Position numbers and translations under genes: made by a program. A stretch of DNA of 64,000 nucleotides from Voacanga thouarsii (lineage: Eukaryota > Streptophyta > Magnoliopsida > Gentianales > Apocynaceae). The notes under the pieces were generated by a model that did no database searches, had not been told where the DNA came from, and was given only the letters and a program-made list of their open reading frames with translations. The stretch is taken from contig JANUWF010001217.1 of NCBI GenBank assembly GCA_026120185.1, forward strand, positions 1,269,001-1,333,000, written 5' to 3'. The first letter of the stretch is position 1. Every line of letters begins with the position of its first letter. Below are positions 21,316-34,979 of the stretch, piece after piece.

Positions 21316-23583
21316 ATGTACGAGCCTACGCCTGATGGAGTTGACCCCGGCCCAATTACACCAAACGTGTTAACCATGCAACATAGACATAGATCTACAC
21401 ATATTTGGGCAGGACAGTTACCAGATACTGTCCTTAGTGCAAGGCGCAATGACAGCGCCTTTTGGGTTGCTTGGCCACTCGATCCCCGTGTCTAGCAACT
21501 TATGGAGTTGGCCTGGTTCGGTGAAGTCGTTCGTTTACCGTACTTGAAGATTGATATCCACTTATTACAACGTTGGTGGAGAGATAGCGTCAGGAGACGC
21601 ACACCTTCCACTTACCAGTCGGAGAGGCCACAATTACCCTACAAGACGTAGAGGTCCTCTTTGGCTTATGTGTGAACGGTGAGTCAGTTATTGGTCGTGA
21701 ATCGATTTATCCACAAGCAGAGTTGTTAAACATGTGCGAAGCACTGCTTGGTTTTCAACCCACGGCCACAGACCTAGACGAGTCTCGTTTGAAATTGAGC
21801 TCTATCGAGAAAGCCCTTACTCAGCCGCTCCAGCCATACGCGACACCAGATATGGTTGCACAGCATGCACGGTGTCGTATCATGCAACTTATTAGTAGAT
21901 TTCTATTCTCGGACAAATCTGGGAATCGGGTTCATTTACACTTCCTACAATATATACGTGATCTACAGTTGTCTGGCACAATTAGTTGGGGTAGTGCATC
22001 ACTGGCTCATTTATATCGATGTATGTGTAATGCAATAAACTATACGGCGAATCAAATAAGTGGGCCACTTTTGTTGATTCAGGTTCGAAATAAAATCAAA
22101 TTTAGGTTAACTATTTTTTTCAGCTTTTATTCAAAAAATAATCGTGGGATATGGGGTTAAAACTAAAACTCTACTTATATTGTGATAGTTATGGGCTTGG
22201 AGCGCATTCCAACCATTAGACTGGACAGAGGACGGCCGATAGAGGATATACCCCCCGACGCGCCTAGAGATTCAGCATGGTAGGGTCCACTTGAGCTTTC
22301 TCGCACCCCAACACACATTCTACTTGCGTACATAGATCAGTTGGATCGGATGCGATATAATCATGTAAGTATAACTATTATGAATTTGCAATCAATTATA
22401 ATAAATATGCATTGATTTATCATTTACTGCTATATATCTTATTTCACAGTTTATATGGTGTCCTTATGACGAGCACATGTCGGTATCCCTACCCCCGTAT
22501 TGCACACACGGGAGAAACATCTGGATATCTGTTACGTCTCTATTATGTTGGGAGACGATAGAGTTACATCGCCCTGATCAAGTGCGGAGGCAGTTTAGAA
22601 TGGTGCAGCCAATTCCTGATGCCGTTGACACGGAGGTAGATTTGCATCATCGTGACATGCGGACGACTGGTGGTGGATGGGACAATATTAATGCGCTATA
22701 CCTCGCTAACTGGATAAACCGCCAGGCATATGTTTTGATAGGCAATCCACTTTTGGTGAAAGTGTGTTCTCGAATGGATATGCTGAGTGGTATTGGAGGT
22801 GCACACGACGATTGATTGGCAATCCGACCATACAGCAACCGAACCCCGTGGGCTATCAATCTAGTAGTACAATAACTGAATTATGTGTAAGTAAAATTTT
22901 TTCTCATGTGTATATATAGAGAGAATTTATACTTTTGTATATTTTTATTAACAATTTCTTAAAATACATGTGCAGCCCGATGCGCTCCACCGAATTTTGC
23001 ATCTAAGTGACACTGCACCAACTCAACGTGCTGAACCATTGCTGGCACAATCAGCCAGGAGGATATCAGATATTGTCAGGCGTACGTTGACAGCTGTTGG
23101 TGAAGCAGATCGTATACAGCGCATACCGTACGAGCCATCAAGACGATCTTATACTTCCGATCCGATACCGCCGATTCCACAACAAGTCCCTCGGCGATTT
23201 GGAGATGTGGTAGACGGGCACGTCGTCGTGCTGCGGCTGACGAAGTCCCTCAGCAGGATCACTACTCACCTGTGCCAGCAGATGAAGGTGATTATGTGGC
23301 AGGTGATCCTGCAGCTATTGATGAATTCGTCACTCCATAGCACCTAGTTTTCGATACTATGCGCTATTCTTCTGTCGGTGAGTATGATATTAGTCCCTCT
23401 ACTGAGTGGTCTCGTAGATGGCATACACAGTCTGAAGAGATTGCAGGTCCCTCATACACTACAGAAGAACATAATAAGGTACAACCTGAACCACAACCTC
23501 AAGAACAACCTCGAATGCGAGTTCAACCTCCAAGGAACCGTCGAGGATTTCATTGTGGGACTAGCTTTCATCCATTTTTTTGA
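21316..23583 (+). pseudogene. Plant mobile domain (MAIN-like) gene, four exons
   Basis: Relative of MAIN/MAIL1 proteins, often auto-named 'phosphatase 7 long form homolog'; in cells these act in gene silencing, and related domains also travel in transposons. Exons read: 21316-22082 (GVDPGPITPNVL, LFGLCVNGES), 22189-22364 (LWAWERIP), 22450-22886 (VDLHHRDMRTTGG), 22976-23583 (rich in Pro/Arg, ending PPRNRRGFHCGTS). Introns end in atttcacag and tgtgcag; two begin gtaagt, the first gttcga. Lesions: TAG at 21493, frameshift before 21573, TAG at 21585, TAG at 22281, frameshift near 22750, another near 23190, TAG in the last exon (about 23338). A tttcag acceptor just before 21311 hints at an upstream exon or read-through from the transposase transcript. 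No function left. Confidence 0.88.
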
Positions 23584-23663
23584 CGAATTCATATGTAATA
23601 AAATTATTTGGTAGATCGACTTATTTTTACTAAAATATTCAATTATAATTATCGAAAACATTC

Positions 23664-24800
23664 ACGAAATATTAAATAGTAATTCAATCACTCGAGTATT
23701 ATTTAATAAATATTCATGAAAGATTCACGACTTAAGTTTCATTAAAATATTCAGGAAAATATTCAATTATAATTCAAACTATTATTCGCTAAAAATAAAA
23801 TTTAGTGAATGTATATTTTCTTTAATTTTTCACATATTATTAAATTTTGGTAAAAACTAGATTATCCAAATTAAAATATAAGGGGATTATAAATTTACAT
23901 AATTGATATTTAAATTTGAACATAATTTTTAAATAATGGAGTTTATAAAATTTTGATAATTGATTTGAAATATTTATACTTTTTGCAAATAATTGATATT
24001 TATAATATCAATAAATAAATATTATAATTAAACTCTAATTAACAATTAAATTCAAAACGTGTGTTTCAGTTAAATTTTAATAATTTACTGACAATATTTC
24101 TAAATTTATTTACAAATTATAATTATTTCTATCCCTATTTATAAAAAAAAAAATTTGGCAAATTTCAAAAATACAAAATTAATTGTGAATCCATCAAAAA
24201 AATTAATAATAAATATTTAATTAATGTAAATAAAAATAAAATTTAGACAAATAATACATAAATTAAATTTGTATGAATAATTAAAATTAAAAAATTATAA
24301 TTATTGCGATAAAAATATTCTGACAAAAAAAGCGTCATCACGAAATATTTAATAGTAATTCAATCACTCGAGCATTGTTTAATAAATATTCATAAAAGAT
24401 TCACGACTTACTTTTCACAAAAATATTTAAGAAAATATTCAACTATAATTCAAACTATTATTCGCTAAAAATAAAATTTAGTATTCGCATATTTTCTTTA
24501 ATTTTTTACATATTATTAAATTTTGGTAAAAACTAGATTATTCAATAATAGAGTTTATAAAATTTAGATAATTGATATAAGAGGATTATAAATTTAAATA
24601 ATTGAGATTTACATAATAGAGTTTATTCAATAATAGATTATTTGAATTAAAATATAAGAGGATTATAAATTTATATAATTGAGATTTAAATTTGAACATA
24701 ATTTTTCAATAATAGAGTTTATAAAATTTAGATAATTAATATTTTGTAAATATTTATAGTATCAATAAATTCTAAATTTGTTATAATTAAAATTTAATAT
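23664..24800. repeat. Duplicated AT-rich block in the MULE 3' spacer
   Basis: The stretch from 23664 (cgaaatattaaatagtaatt) to about 23960 is repeated from 24343 to about 24570, including ttcaatcactcgag and ttttggtaaaaactagatta. After the second copy a shorter motif (aatagagtttataaaattta) recurs up to about 24730. No coding content; the spacer runs on to the right TIR. Confidence 0.75.
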
Positions 24801-25017
24801 TTTATTGATAATATTTTTAAATTTATTTAGAAATTATAATTATTTTTATTCCTATTGATAGAGTGAAATTGAAAGCAATATTATTGCAGAAGAAAAAAAA
24901 ATTATTGCCCGTATGTTGAAAAGAGAAGAAATCCTGTGTGAAGAATCGTTGTGTGAGAGGCGGAAGGAAGAAGAAGACGCGAAAGGAGAAGACAAGGGTT
25001 GGCACACACAGGAGGTA

Positions 25018-25127
25018 CCTCGCGCCTACTAGACGCGAGGAGCGAACACCTCACATCTGGCAGACGTGAGGAGCCTGCCGCACGAGTTGACCCGTCAAAA
25101 GTAACCTCGTGTCTGCCGGACGTGAGG
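25018..25127. repeat. Subterminal palindrome array at the MULE right end
   Basis: Three 23-bp near-palindromes of the form cctcRYRtctgccNgacgtgagg at 25018-25040, 25049-25071 and 25105-25127; a fourth, 25225-equivalent copy is at 27225-27247 beyond the nested element. Two more are in the left TIR. CpG-rich. Repeated sites like these near transposon ends are often transposase-binding sites; that role is inferred. Confidence 0.8.
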
Positions 25128-25136
25128 TGTCAGCGT

Positions 25137-26661
25137 TGTTGGGGATATGCCCTAGAGTCAATTTGTACTTATACTATTGTCATTATGTTTTATATAATAA
25201 TATGAGGCTTTCATTTCCATGAATAGTGAGTTTTGTTTTGTTGGTCATCAAGTACGTGACTTGATAGTAAAACCCTACAATGAATACAATGACTATTCTA
25301 AAACTGTCCCTGATCGATTATTATTATTGGAATAATAATAAATTAAGATTAGTATGTTTGTGACTTGATGGCTATGTTTTACTGGCCATGGATATTTGTG
25401 ATATCGAGTCAAGACATAAATAAATGTTAGAGAACATTGTATTGGACATGACTCACTGTGAGAGTACTTCATGGAATATGTCATAAGTACTTTCTAGCCA
25501 TAATAATATTGAAAGTCCTTCGACCTAAATTCATCATAGTTTCCTACTTGATAAATTCTATATTTTGACATTGTCTAAAGTTGTCTTTAACCAGATAATA
25601 AATTAGACTACTGTTGGATATAGAATAAATCAAGGAGATGAATATGATTGATTGTGAAGGAATTTGTCCCTCTCAGTTATGGGAGAGATATCCATGTGCC
25701 CCTTGATAAGTTAGACTGTTAAAAATGCATGGCCGTGCTCAAATATATCAATCTAAGATATCGATATCATTTGTTTAAACAGTCTACTATGAAATCAAGA
25801 AATAATTGATTAAGCTTAATAAGGATGACATGCTCCGTGCCTTATACTTAATCTGGATATCGTGTGACAAAAGGACTAAATATAAAATTATGGTTTGGTT
25901 CAAAGAGATCACCGGTCTTCATTTAACCTGGATAGTTGTAATGTTTTGCTAGAAACCGTTTATAACTTGTGGGCCATTTAAATATGATTTAGGCACACTG
26001 CCAGTGTTAAATGAACCTATAGGGTCACACAATAAGCGAACTTGTTAGGTTATTTTTCTTGTGACCAGGTTCGATGAATCTGAAAATATGTTTAAGTTAA
26101 TCGTACTTAAAAAATTTACCAGATACAATGAATCTCGAAATATGTCCACATTCGATGTATCTGGATGATGTCCAGATTATAAGAATCTGACTCGGTAAAT
26201 TAATTAGTTAAATTATCGAGATAATGGCAGAATCTTATCATATCAGTTTTAATTTAATTTGAATTTAAATTAGAATATGATAAGATATTATTAGGGTTGG
26301 ACTCTAAGAGGTTCGGGGGTTTTTAAGAAAACCCTAGCCGTCTTTTCAATAGTCCAATTTTTTGGTTGAGAACATTCGTGCCATTCTCTACCAGAAAAAA
26401 GAAAAACCTCTCAAACCCTAGGCGCTAGCACTCCCCGGGTATCGAGTGAGTTCGCCGTGTGTATCCGATAGAGGACGTTCGCATACTGCAGCGTCGGTGA
26501 TTGTTCGGGTTGAACGTACAACAACGCAATCAGAATCGAAGGATTTCGATTATAGCAACCAGAGGTAATTCTTAAACCTTAGATCCTCTTAATCATTTAC
26601 TTGGGTCCTCGGAAGGGATTCGTGGATGTTTTCTGCGTTTAGGAGTCCACGAATTCTAACA
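25137..26661 (+). repeat. 5' LTR of the nested element
   Basis: 1,525 bp from tgttggggatatgcc to gaattctaaca (TG...CA), followed two bases later by ttgtatcagagc (26663-26674), one mismatch from the initiator tRNA-Met primer site. Confidence 0.87.
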
Positions 26662-27218
26662 GTTGTATCAGAGCAACTTGCTAAACGATTAGGCTGATTC
26701 ATCTTTGTTAATCGTATTGTTGAATATATGTATGATATGTATATATGAATTTAAACGGTATGTATCAGTATGTTCGCATGATTATGATTTTAGAATACTT
26801 AGCATGCAGACTGCCTGAATTAGGTTTAATATGTGCGTCTTAGTCACCTGATCAGACCAGATTAGTTGCAGATTGTCTGTAAATTGGTCTGTTTTAATAT
26901 GATATGGTATCGTAAGCATGCTATCCGTCGTTCTATATTTGCGAATTGTTTTTATTAATCGGCCATGATAATATGTTATCTGTAGAAATATGATTAAAAG
27001 AACGCATATTGTCTGTAATATGAATTTTCACGGCGATGGTTACTAAGGGATCCGAACGTTAATTTGATTAATATTCGGAAATCGGAAGGCAAAATCTTAT
27101 TCAATGAGAGAAGGAAAAATCGTTTTTCCTTCCGGGGGCGCTGCCCCCTTGACCCCCACCCGCTGACCAGCCAGCGGGACCTCCGCCAGGGGCGTTTAGA
27201 AGTCCACGAATTCTAACA
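25137..27218 (+). mobile_element. Non-coding LTR element nested in the MULE TIR
   Basis: Inserted in the MULE's right TIR with a perfect 5-bp duplication, agcgt (25132-25136 and 27219-27223). It has a full 5' LTR (25137-26661), a primer site, about 530 bp of internal sequence and only about 27 bp of the 3' LTR (27192-27218, gtttagaagtccacgaattc then taaca). The internal end holds a GC-rich foldback near 27133-27150 (gggggcgctgccccc). No coding capacity. The 3' LTR was probably lost by deletion. Confidence 0.88.
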
Positions 27219-27330
27219 AGCGTACCTCGCATTCGGTGGATGCGAGGAACTTCCACCACGGGTATGGGGTATTTTCGAACCCGGTTATGGGTAGGGATTC
27301 CAAAACGAACCCATTTTAGTCAAAAATCCA
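27219..27330 (-). repeat. Right TIR of the MULE, outer part
   Basis: Outer 112 bp of the right TIR. The inner 50 bp lie at 25087-25136, separated by the nested LTR element. Joined and with one copy of agcgt removed, the TIR is about 157 bp, like the left one. Confidence 0.9.
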
Positions 27331-27865
27331 ACTAAATACACATATAAATTACATTACCTTACAACAACAACTAAACTTCCAAATTCTCAACTTTTAAAGT
27401 TTACAATAATTAAAAATAATATGTCTCATTCTACAACACATAAATTAAAGATTAAACATTAGAAATAATTTACAACAACACTGCCAAATATCTATAGGTT
27501 CATAACGATTACATAACAATCCAAAATGAAATTCCTCAATTCATTCAAAAAGTTGTCTTCAACTTTCTCTTTCTTCATCAACACTCTTTAGCAATATCTC
27601 TAATTAAATAAAGAGAAAAATAATAGAAATATTAGTTATCACTTAAAAAATTAAAATATAATATAAACTTCAAATGATAAATTCAATAAACAAATTTATA
27701 TATCAAATTGATGTTTTTGCCGCTTTTGTCAAATAAGAGCATATCTACCTCATCTTTTAAGTCAATTAACTCTGAAAAAGGCAAATTAACTAGCCATAGA
27801 TAAACAAAAAAATGAATTTAGAAAATTAAAATGTAACAAGTATTCTTTGACTTACTTCTCTCTTC

Positions 27866-29690
<1,825 letters not shown>

Positions 29691-29796
29691 TTTTTACACC
29701 AATTATATTTAACTATAACTCTCCAGAAGGGGATATAAATCATAACTCAAGGTACGATGCAGTCCTTTCTTTGGTGTTCGTGGGAAATTGGAATCA

Positions 29797-29799
<3 letters not shown>

Positions 29800-29875
<76 letters not shown>
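29800..29875. repeat. (AG)n microsatellite
   Basis: About 37 GA units in the 5' region of the hAT element, between the transposase relic and its right end. Confidence 0.95.
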
Positions 29876-29878
<3 letters not shown>

Positions 29879-30203
29879 AACTTGGGCGTCAGTGGTAGGC
29901 AAAGGGTAAAGGGCAGAAGGTAGTGTGTGGTATGGGGTGCGGTGTCTGGGGTTAGTTAGGGCTAGATTTAGCAAAAACATATAACATAATATATATATAT
30001 TTTATATAATAATATATAATATAATAGATATTTTATATAATCTTTTAAATTAAACAGGTATTCAGAATTATAATATCCATACATGGACCTAATTATATAG
30101 ATTAAATGAGTTTGGGTCGGATCAAGTAACAAAATAACTTAACCATACTCGTATAAACAAGTTTCGGATCGCTTCAAATAGACTCAACCCATTGACAGTC
30201 CTA

Positions 30204-31588
30204 GCAGTGGGGGATTATACAAGAGCAATTCTATACAGATAGCCATTTGAATGGGACAGTTTGATTCTCTCAATAAAACTTAGTTTTTTCTTTCTAATGG
30301 CCAAGGGATCAATGGAATAGAATCTTTCATGGAAAAAGTGTCTTCTATTATTTCTTTTAGACAATTTTGAAGTAATGGTTAAGTGTTTACATTTTTTCAT
30401 TGCCTTTATTCTAATTTGAGAAAGTCTCCTTGCAATGCTCTAATTTGCCTCGTTGTAATTGGGAAGAAATCCTTCCCAATCTAAAATTTTTATTTAATTT
30501 AAAATAATAATTTAAATAATTTTCATTTCTTAAGAATTATCATATATTCACAATATATCATATTTTCCCTCATTAACCCCACTTCAAATCACATCTAATC
30601 ACACATATTTAATATTTTTTTATTATATTATCTCAAACTCCTCTCAATCCAATCATTGTCTACTTACACAACCAAATTCATGTTTTAGAACTAAATCCCT
30701 TTTTAGTCTCGAATTCTATGTTTCTGGGAATATAACTTTATTATAACTTTAAAATGAACGATATGGTATTATTAACCAGTTAGATCTTATAATTTTAATT
30801 AACTATTTATTATATTAAATCTACTTTTTAATTGAAATAATCAACTCAAATATGATATATAATTTTAAAATTATATAGTACTAAGCAGGTGCATATTTAC
30901 TCCATCTACCTTCTCTTGTAATATTTTCATCCAGAGATAAATATCTGTATTTGTATTTTCAAATATCTAAATATAAATATTTCAAATTTTTTAAATGTTT
31001 GTAACAGTTGCAAAACAATCAAATTGTTTGGCTGTTGAGTTAGAGCTTTGTACGCCCAAATAAATATATCTTTCGTCTTTATATATTTACTAGTTTGATT
31101 GTTAAGATTCAATATATTAATATTAAATACATGTATATTTTATTAGTTAATTACTTAAATAATTAATATTCTAAATGAATTTAAATAATTTTTTATTTTT
31201 TCTCAAAAAAGATAACCTTCATTTAAATTCTTTGATGCCGTTATTAAGTTTGTATTACATTTTTTGAGAAAACATACTTCAAGAATTTAATTAATTCAAA
31301 TAATCTTCAGATGAAATTTCAAAGAATTTGACGATTTAATGTATTTAATATTAAATATGTGTATATCTTGTTACTTAATTTAGTTAATTATTTAATTAAT
31401 TAAGATTCTAAATAAATTCAGATAACCTTCATTTTTCTTTTAAAAAAATATAACTTCCATTTAAATTCAACGCTACCATGCAGGAAAAATAAAGAAAAAT
31501 TTTATTTAAAGTCAATGCTACCACGTGTCACCTCAGAAACACTGCCACGTGTCACAACAAGGGTCTTCCACAATTCTTTTTATATATA
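30204..31588. other. AT-rich DNA between hAT and Helitron ends
   Basis: No gene. The last 450 bp resemble 60260-60830 and contain two CACGTG boxes (ccacgtgtca at 31521-31530 and 31545-31554). The 45 bp before 31588 match the presumed 5' end of the Helitron on the right, so this may be a second Helitron copy in the same orientation. Confidence 0.5.
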
Positions 31589-31616
31589 CTAGATTAAGGC
31601 CCGTATGTTGCACGAG
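31588..31616 (-). other. Helitron-type 3' terminus (hairpin + CTAGT)
   Basis: Imperfect GC-rich hairpin about 8 bases before CTAG, followed by T and an AT-rich flank, as in plant Helitrons, whose hairpins commonly read GCCCGTGC...GCACGGGC. Confidence 0.6.
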
Positions 31617-33186
31617 AGTATAGATTGTGTTAAGTTATTATTATTATTTTTTTTTGTGAAATGTATTTGAGTGAAACTATATATTATTAGTTTCTATTTA
31701 GTTAAAAATTATATGGTCATAATGCTGGATCAAATTGCGTTGCTGGCTACAATATTGTAGTGGTATGTATGTAGTAGGAATATTATAAGTTTTTAGTAAT
31801 ATAGATTTATACGTCGAATTTAAATGCATTATGAATGAAAGTATTCAAAGTCTTTGTTAGAATATTTTTAATAGATGCATATGTATCTTAATTTTGTTGA
31901 GTTTTTCATATAGGTTACATTTTTTGTGTTTCTTTGAATGAACCTAAGTATCAATATTTTTTTTGTAAGAATGTGCATCTGAAAAATTTCTTTTGTTCTT
32001 CAGCCATCCTACTATATATATATTTATATACGTTCAAAAATATTATTTTGTAGTTTTAGTATTATTTTGTTGTTTTAGGAGACTTATTGTTGCTTTTTTT
32101 TTTCCGTGTAAATAAAGTAGCAATTGCATTTCATTGGTTTTATAAGTATGATAACTTCAAATCTTTGTGTTTTCCCAAAAATTATACTGAAGCATTAAAT
32201 GATCCGAAGCAGTATTCATTTTCCCATATACCTCTTTAGCTCTTCCATTAATCAATTGAAATCAAATTCACCGGCAGATACGCACAAATAGATAGGCACA
32301 AACTGTAATGCATGGGTTACTAAATGGATTTGCTACATTCTTTTGTCACCCACCTATGTATCCATTTTTTCTTTTTTTTTTTACACTGATTGTTATTAGG
32401 GATGTGAATTGTATTAATTTGATAGTGAACAACGAATATACAAAAGGCATGAAAAGGCCAAGTAGTCTTTGGGTTGTTGCCTTGGATTTTGCCATGGCTA
32501 CTAATCATGGTTTATAGTTTTGGCCTCATTCTTTATGTGCTAAGTTCCTATACTTTTCTTATCAGTGTAGTTTTGCTTGTTGGGATTTTTTTTTTTTAAA
32601 GCCAAATGATCTTTTCATTATGAAAAGAATTGGACAATATTCTTTGGAAATTAGCCATAGAGTGCAAATAGTATTAAGTAGTAAGGTTGCTGGCATTTGC
32701 CTTCAGAAATCAACCACAAAGTGCAACTTTTTGTACTTTTCTACTCTTTGGTGAAACCCAGAAATAGGTTTTGCTCTATTGATTTTTCTCCTATGCAAAT
32801 GCTTATAGCTTTATGAGCCTTCAAATATGATTTTTTTTTCCTTTCTAAAATTAAATAAGATTCATATACTGTTCGTATCTAACATTCTATTATTCAGATT
32901 ACTCTTTTGGATTGCATTGTGATCATTATATACGCTTGAATCTTTTTGGCAGTTTAAAGAAGGGGTCACACGTTTCACCTAAGAGCATATTGCCCCACCT
33001 TTGGCAAAAATAGATAGAACAAACTACTTCTTTTGTCCAATTGCTAGGTTCATCTATTGTTGTTCTAATAGCAACTAATATAGGCTCAAACTATTCATAA
33101 GGCAAATGAATATATCTTAGACTGATAAAAGAATATCTCACAAATAAAAGTTATTACCTATATCCCAAGATATTTGAAAGGTTCTG

Positions 33187-34516
33187 TGTTAAGATTATGA
33201 CCTAGAAGCAATTATTTGTATAATGTATTTTTGTACATTAAATTAATAAAAGGCCTTCTTTATCTTTTAATTTCTTTGTTTCATATATTTATGTGTACAA
33301 AAATTGTTAGATAAAGTCCCAAATACAACACTGTGTTAAGAAAATTATGATAAAATCGTAATGTGAGGTTCCTACTATACTAGAATGTGTTTGTACTTAA
33401 ATTATCCCTAGTCATAGTATTAATGAGATAGGATATCATTAATGCACTAAGATTAGCACGTGTTATACTTCTTGATTTGATCAAGTGGTAGTTCTTACAT
33501 TTGTAAGTTTTGTGATACTCAAAGTTAATACGTAGATACTTATTACTTGAATAAGTATATTGGTTGACCTAATTATGAGATAATCACATGAATAACTATT
33601 TAATGCCAGTGATAGAATTTCGTTATAACAAATATGCAAGTATTCTTAGACTTCAGATCTCTAAAGTACTTTGTTTGTTGAGCATTATACTTTGATTATA
33701 ATTTTTGGAGTCAGATCGAGGGCCGCTTATAAGATAGATGCTTGGTATAATGTGAAGTAAACGAAAGTAGTTAAGATGTCCAATAAAGGATTCACCACTC
33801 TCAATAGTAGCAGCGAATATCTCGAGGCCATTTGTAGGAATCATTACTCAAGAAATCCCTAGCCAATGCAACTATGTATTAGAAATAATTCCAATTGATA
33901 TAAATGATAAGTAATGAATTTCGAGAATAAGTACTAAAATATTCGGATCAGAATTAATTAATATTCTTAAGGGAGTTGGCACTAATTCTATACTTTAAAC
34001 TGAATGAGATATTGTGTAGTGAAATGAGTTTATTGCACTGAAATTTTGCTATTGAAAGATTCATGTCAAGCCAATTAATTTTCTGGACTTTTGGGTAGTC
34101 ATGATGCATTGCTAGATGCCACTCATGGTGTGCTAAATATGGATTTATTAATTAGGGAATTAATAAATTTAATTCTAATTATTAAAAGAATTATTAATTC
34201 TATTATGATGGAATTAATTCATATTAGCTATCAATTGACTAAAAAACCTAATAGGTCACATAATAGAGGAATTGGTACTCAAAATATTATTTGATAATAT
34301 TATGAGGTTAATTTGTGGGAAGAAATTATAATTATGGGCTAATTATAATTGTTATAATTAATAGGGTGAAATTATAATTATTTAAAAGGTATGTGATTCA
34401 ATTATAAACTAATTATAATTTATGGAACCTAATTGCAATTATTGTAAACTCAAGCCCATAACAGTTAAAAGCTTTGTTAATTCCTAAAAAGTTTAGGAAT
34501 CTCTCGTGAATTTAGT

Positions 34517-34548
<32 letters not shown>

Positions 34549-34979
34549 TGCGGCGAATTTGTGAGGGTTTTCCCTAAAAAAACAAATTCACAATTTTTCC
34601 TTCAAGAAGAATCACTGCCTTTTCAAGAGTGAAAAATAAATAAATAAAAGCTTTCTTTCGTGTTTTCTTCTCAAATTAAATCCCTAACGCCGCAAAAATT
34701 ATACGCATAAGCATCGGTTTTTTTGCACCGTTCTTGAATACAATTTCTTGTGTGGATTACTATTAGACAATTCCTATTCTTGGAATTTGGTGGGTCGATT
34801 GGGTCAACTTTTGAAAGGGATTCACATGGAAGAAAATTTTTAAATGATACATTTTCAAGGTAACTAATTTTTTCTTCTTTCTCATAATCCGTTTAATTAC
34901 ATACAAGTGATCTTGTTGCGTGGATTTTGTTTTAATTTTTCACTGCGTGTAAATTGGTTTGCATGATCGAAATCTAATA
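33187..34979 (+). repeat. 5' LTR of the outer Copia
   Basis: 1,793 bp starting tgttaagattatgac. The last two bases have become TA. Followed by tggtattagagtc (34981-34993), two mismatches from the tRNA-Met primer site. Holds a TATG repeat at 34517-34550. Confidence 0.9.
34517..34550. repeat. (TATG)n microsatellite in the 5' LTR
   Basis: About eight units just before gcggcgaatttgtgagg. The same place in the 3' LTR has (GT)n. Confidence 0.93.

Larger units (their letters stand above)
15418..27330 (+). mobile_element. MULE with TIRs, transposase and plant-mobile-domain gene
   Basis: Mutator-like element of 11,913 bp (about 9.8 kb without its nested LTR element). Left end GGGTTTTTGACCAAAATGGG; the right end is the near-perfect inverse. 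A perfect 9-bp target duplication, actaaatac, lies at 15409-15417 and 27331-27339, the size expected for Mutator. Cargo, both on the plus strand: a MURA-like transposase relic (18.2-21.0 kb) and a plant-mobile-domain gene relic (21.3-23.6 kb). AT-rich spacers on both sides contain internal duplications. Confidence 0.93.

Noticed and set aside
24999..25205. 68-codon frame over the MULE right end
   Set aside because: Crosses TIR palindromes and the LTR of the nested element; no coding logic.
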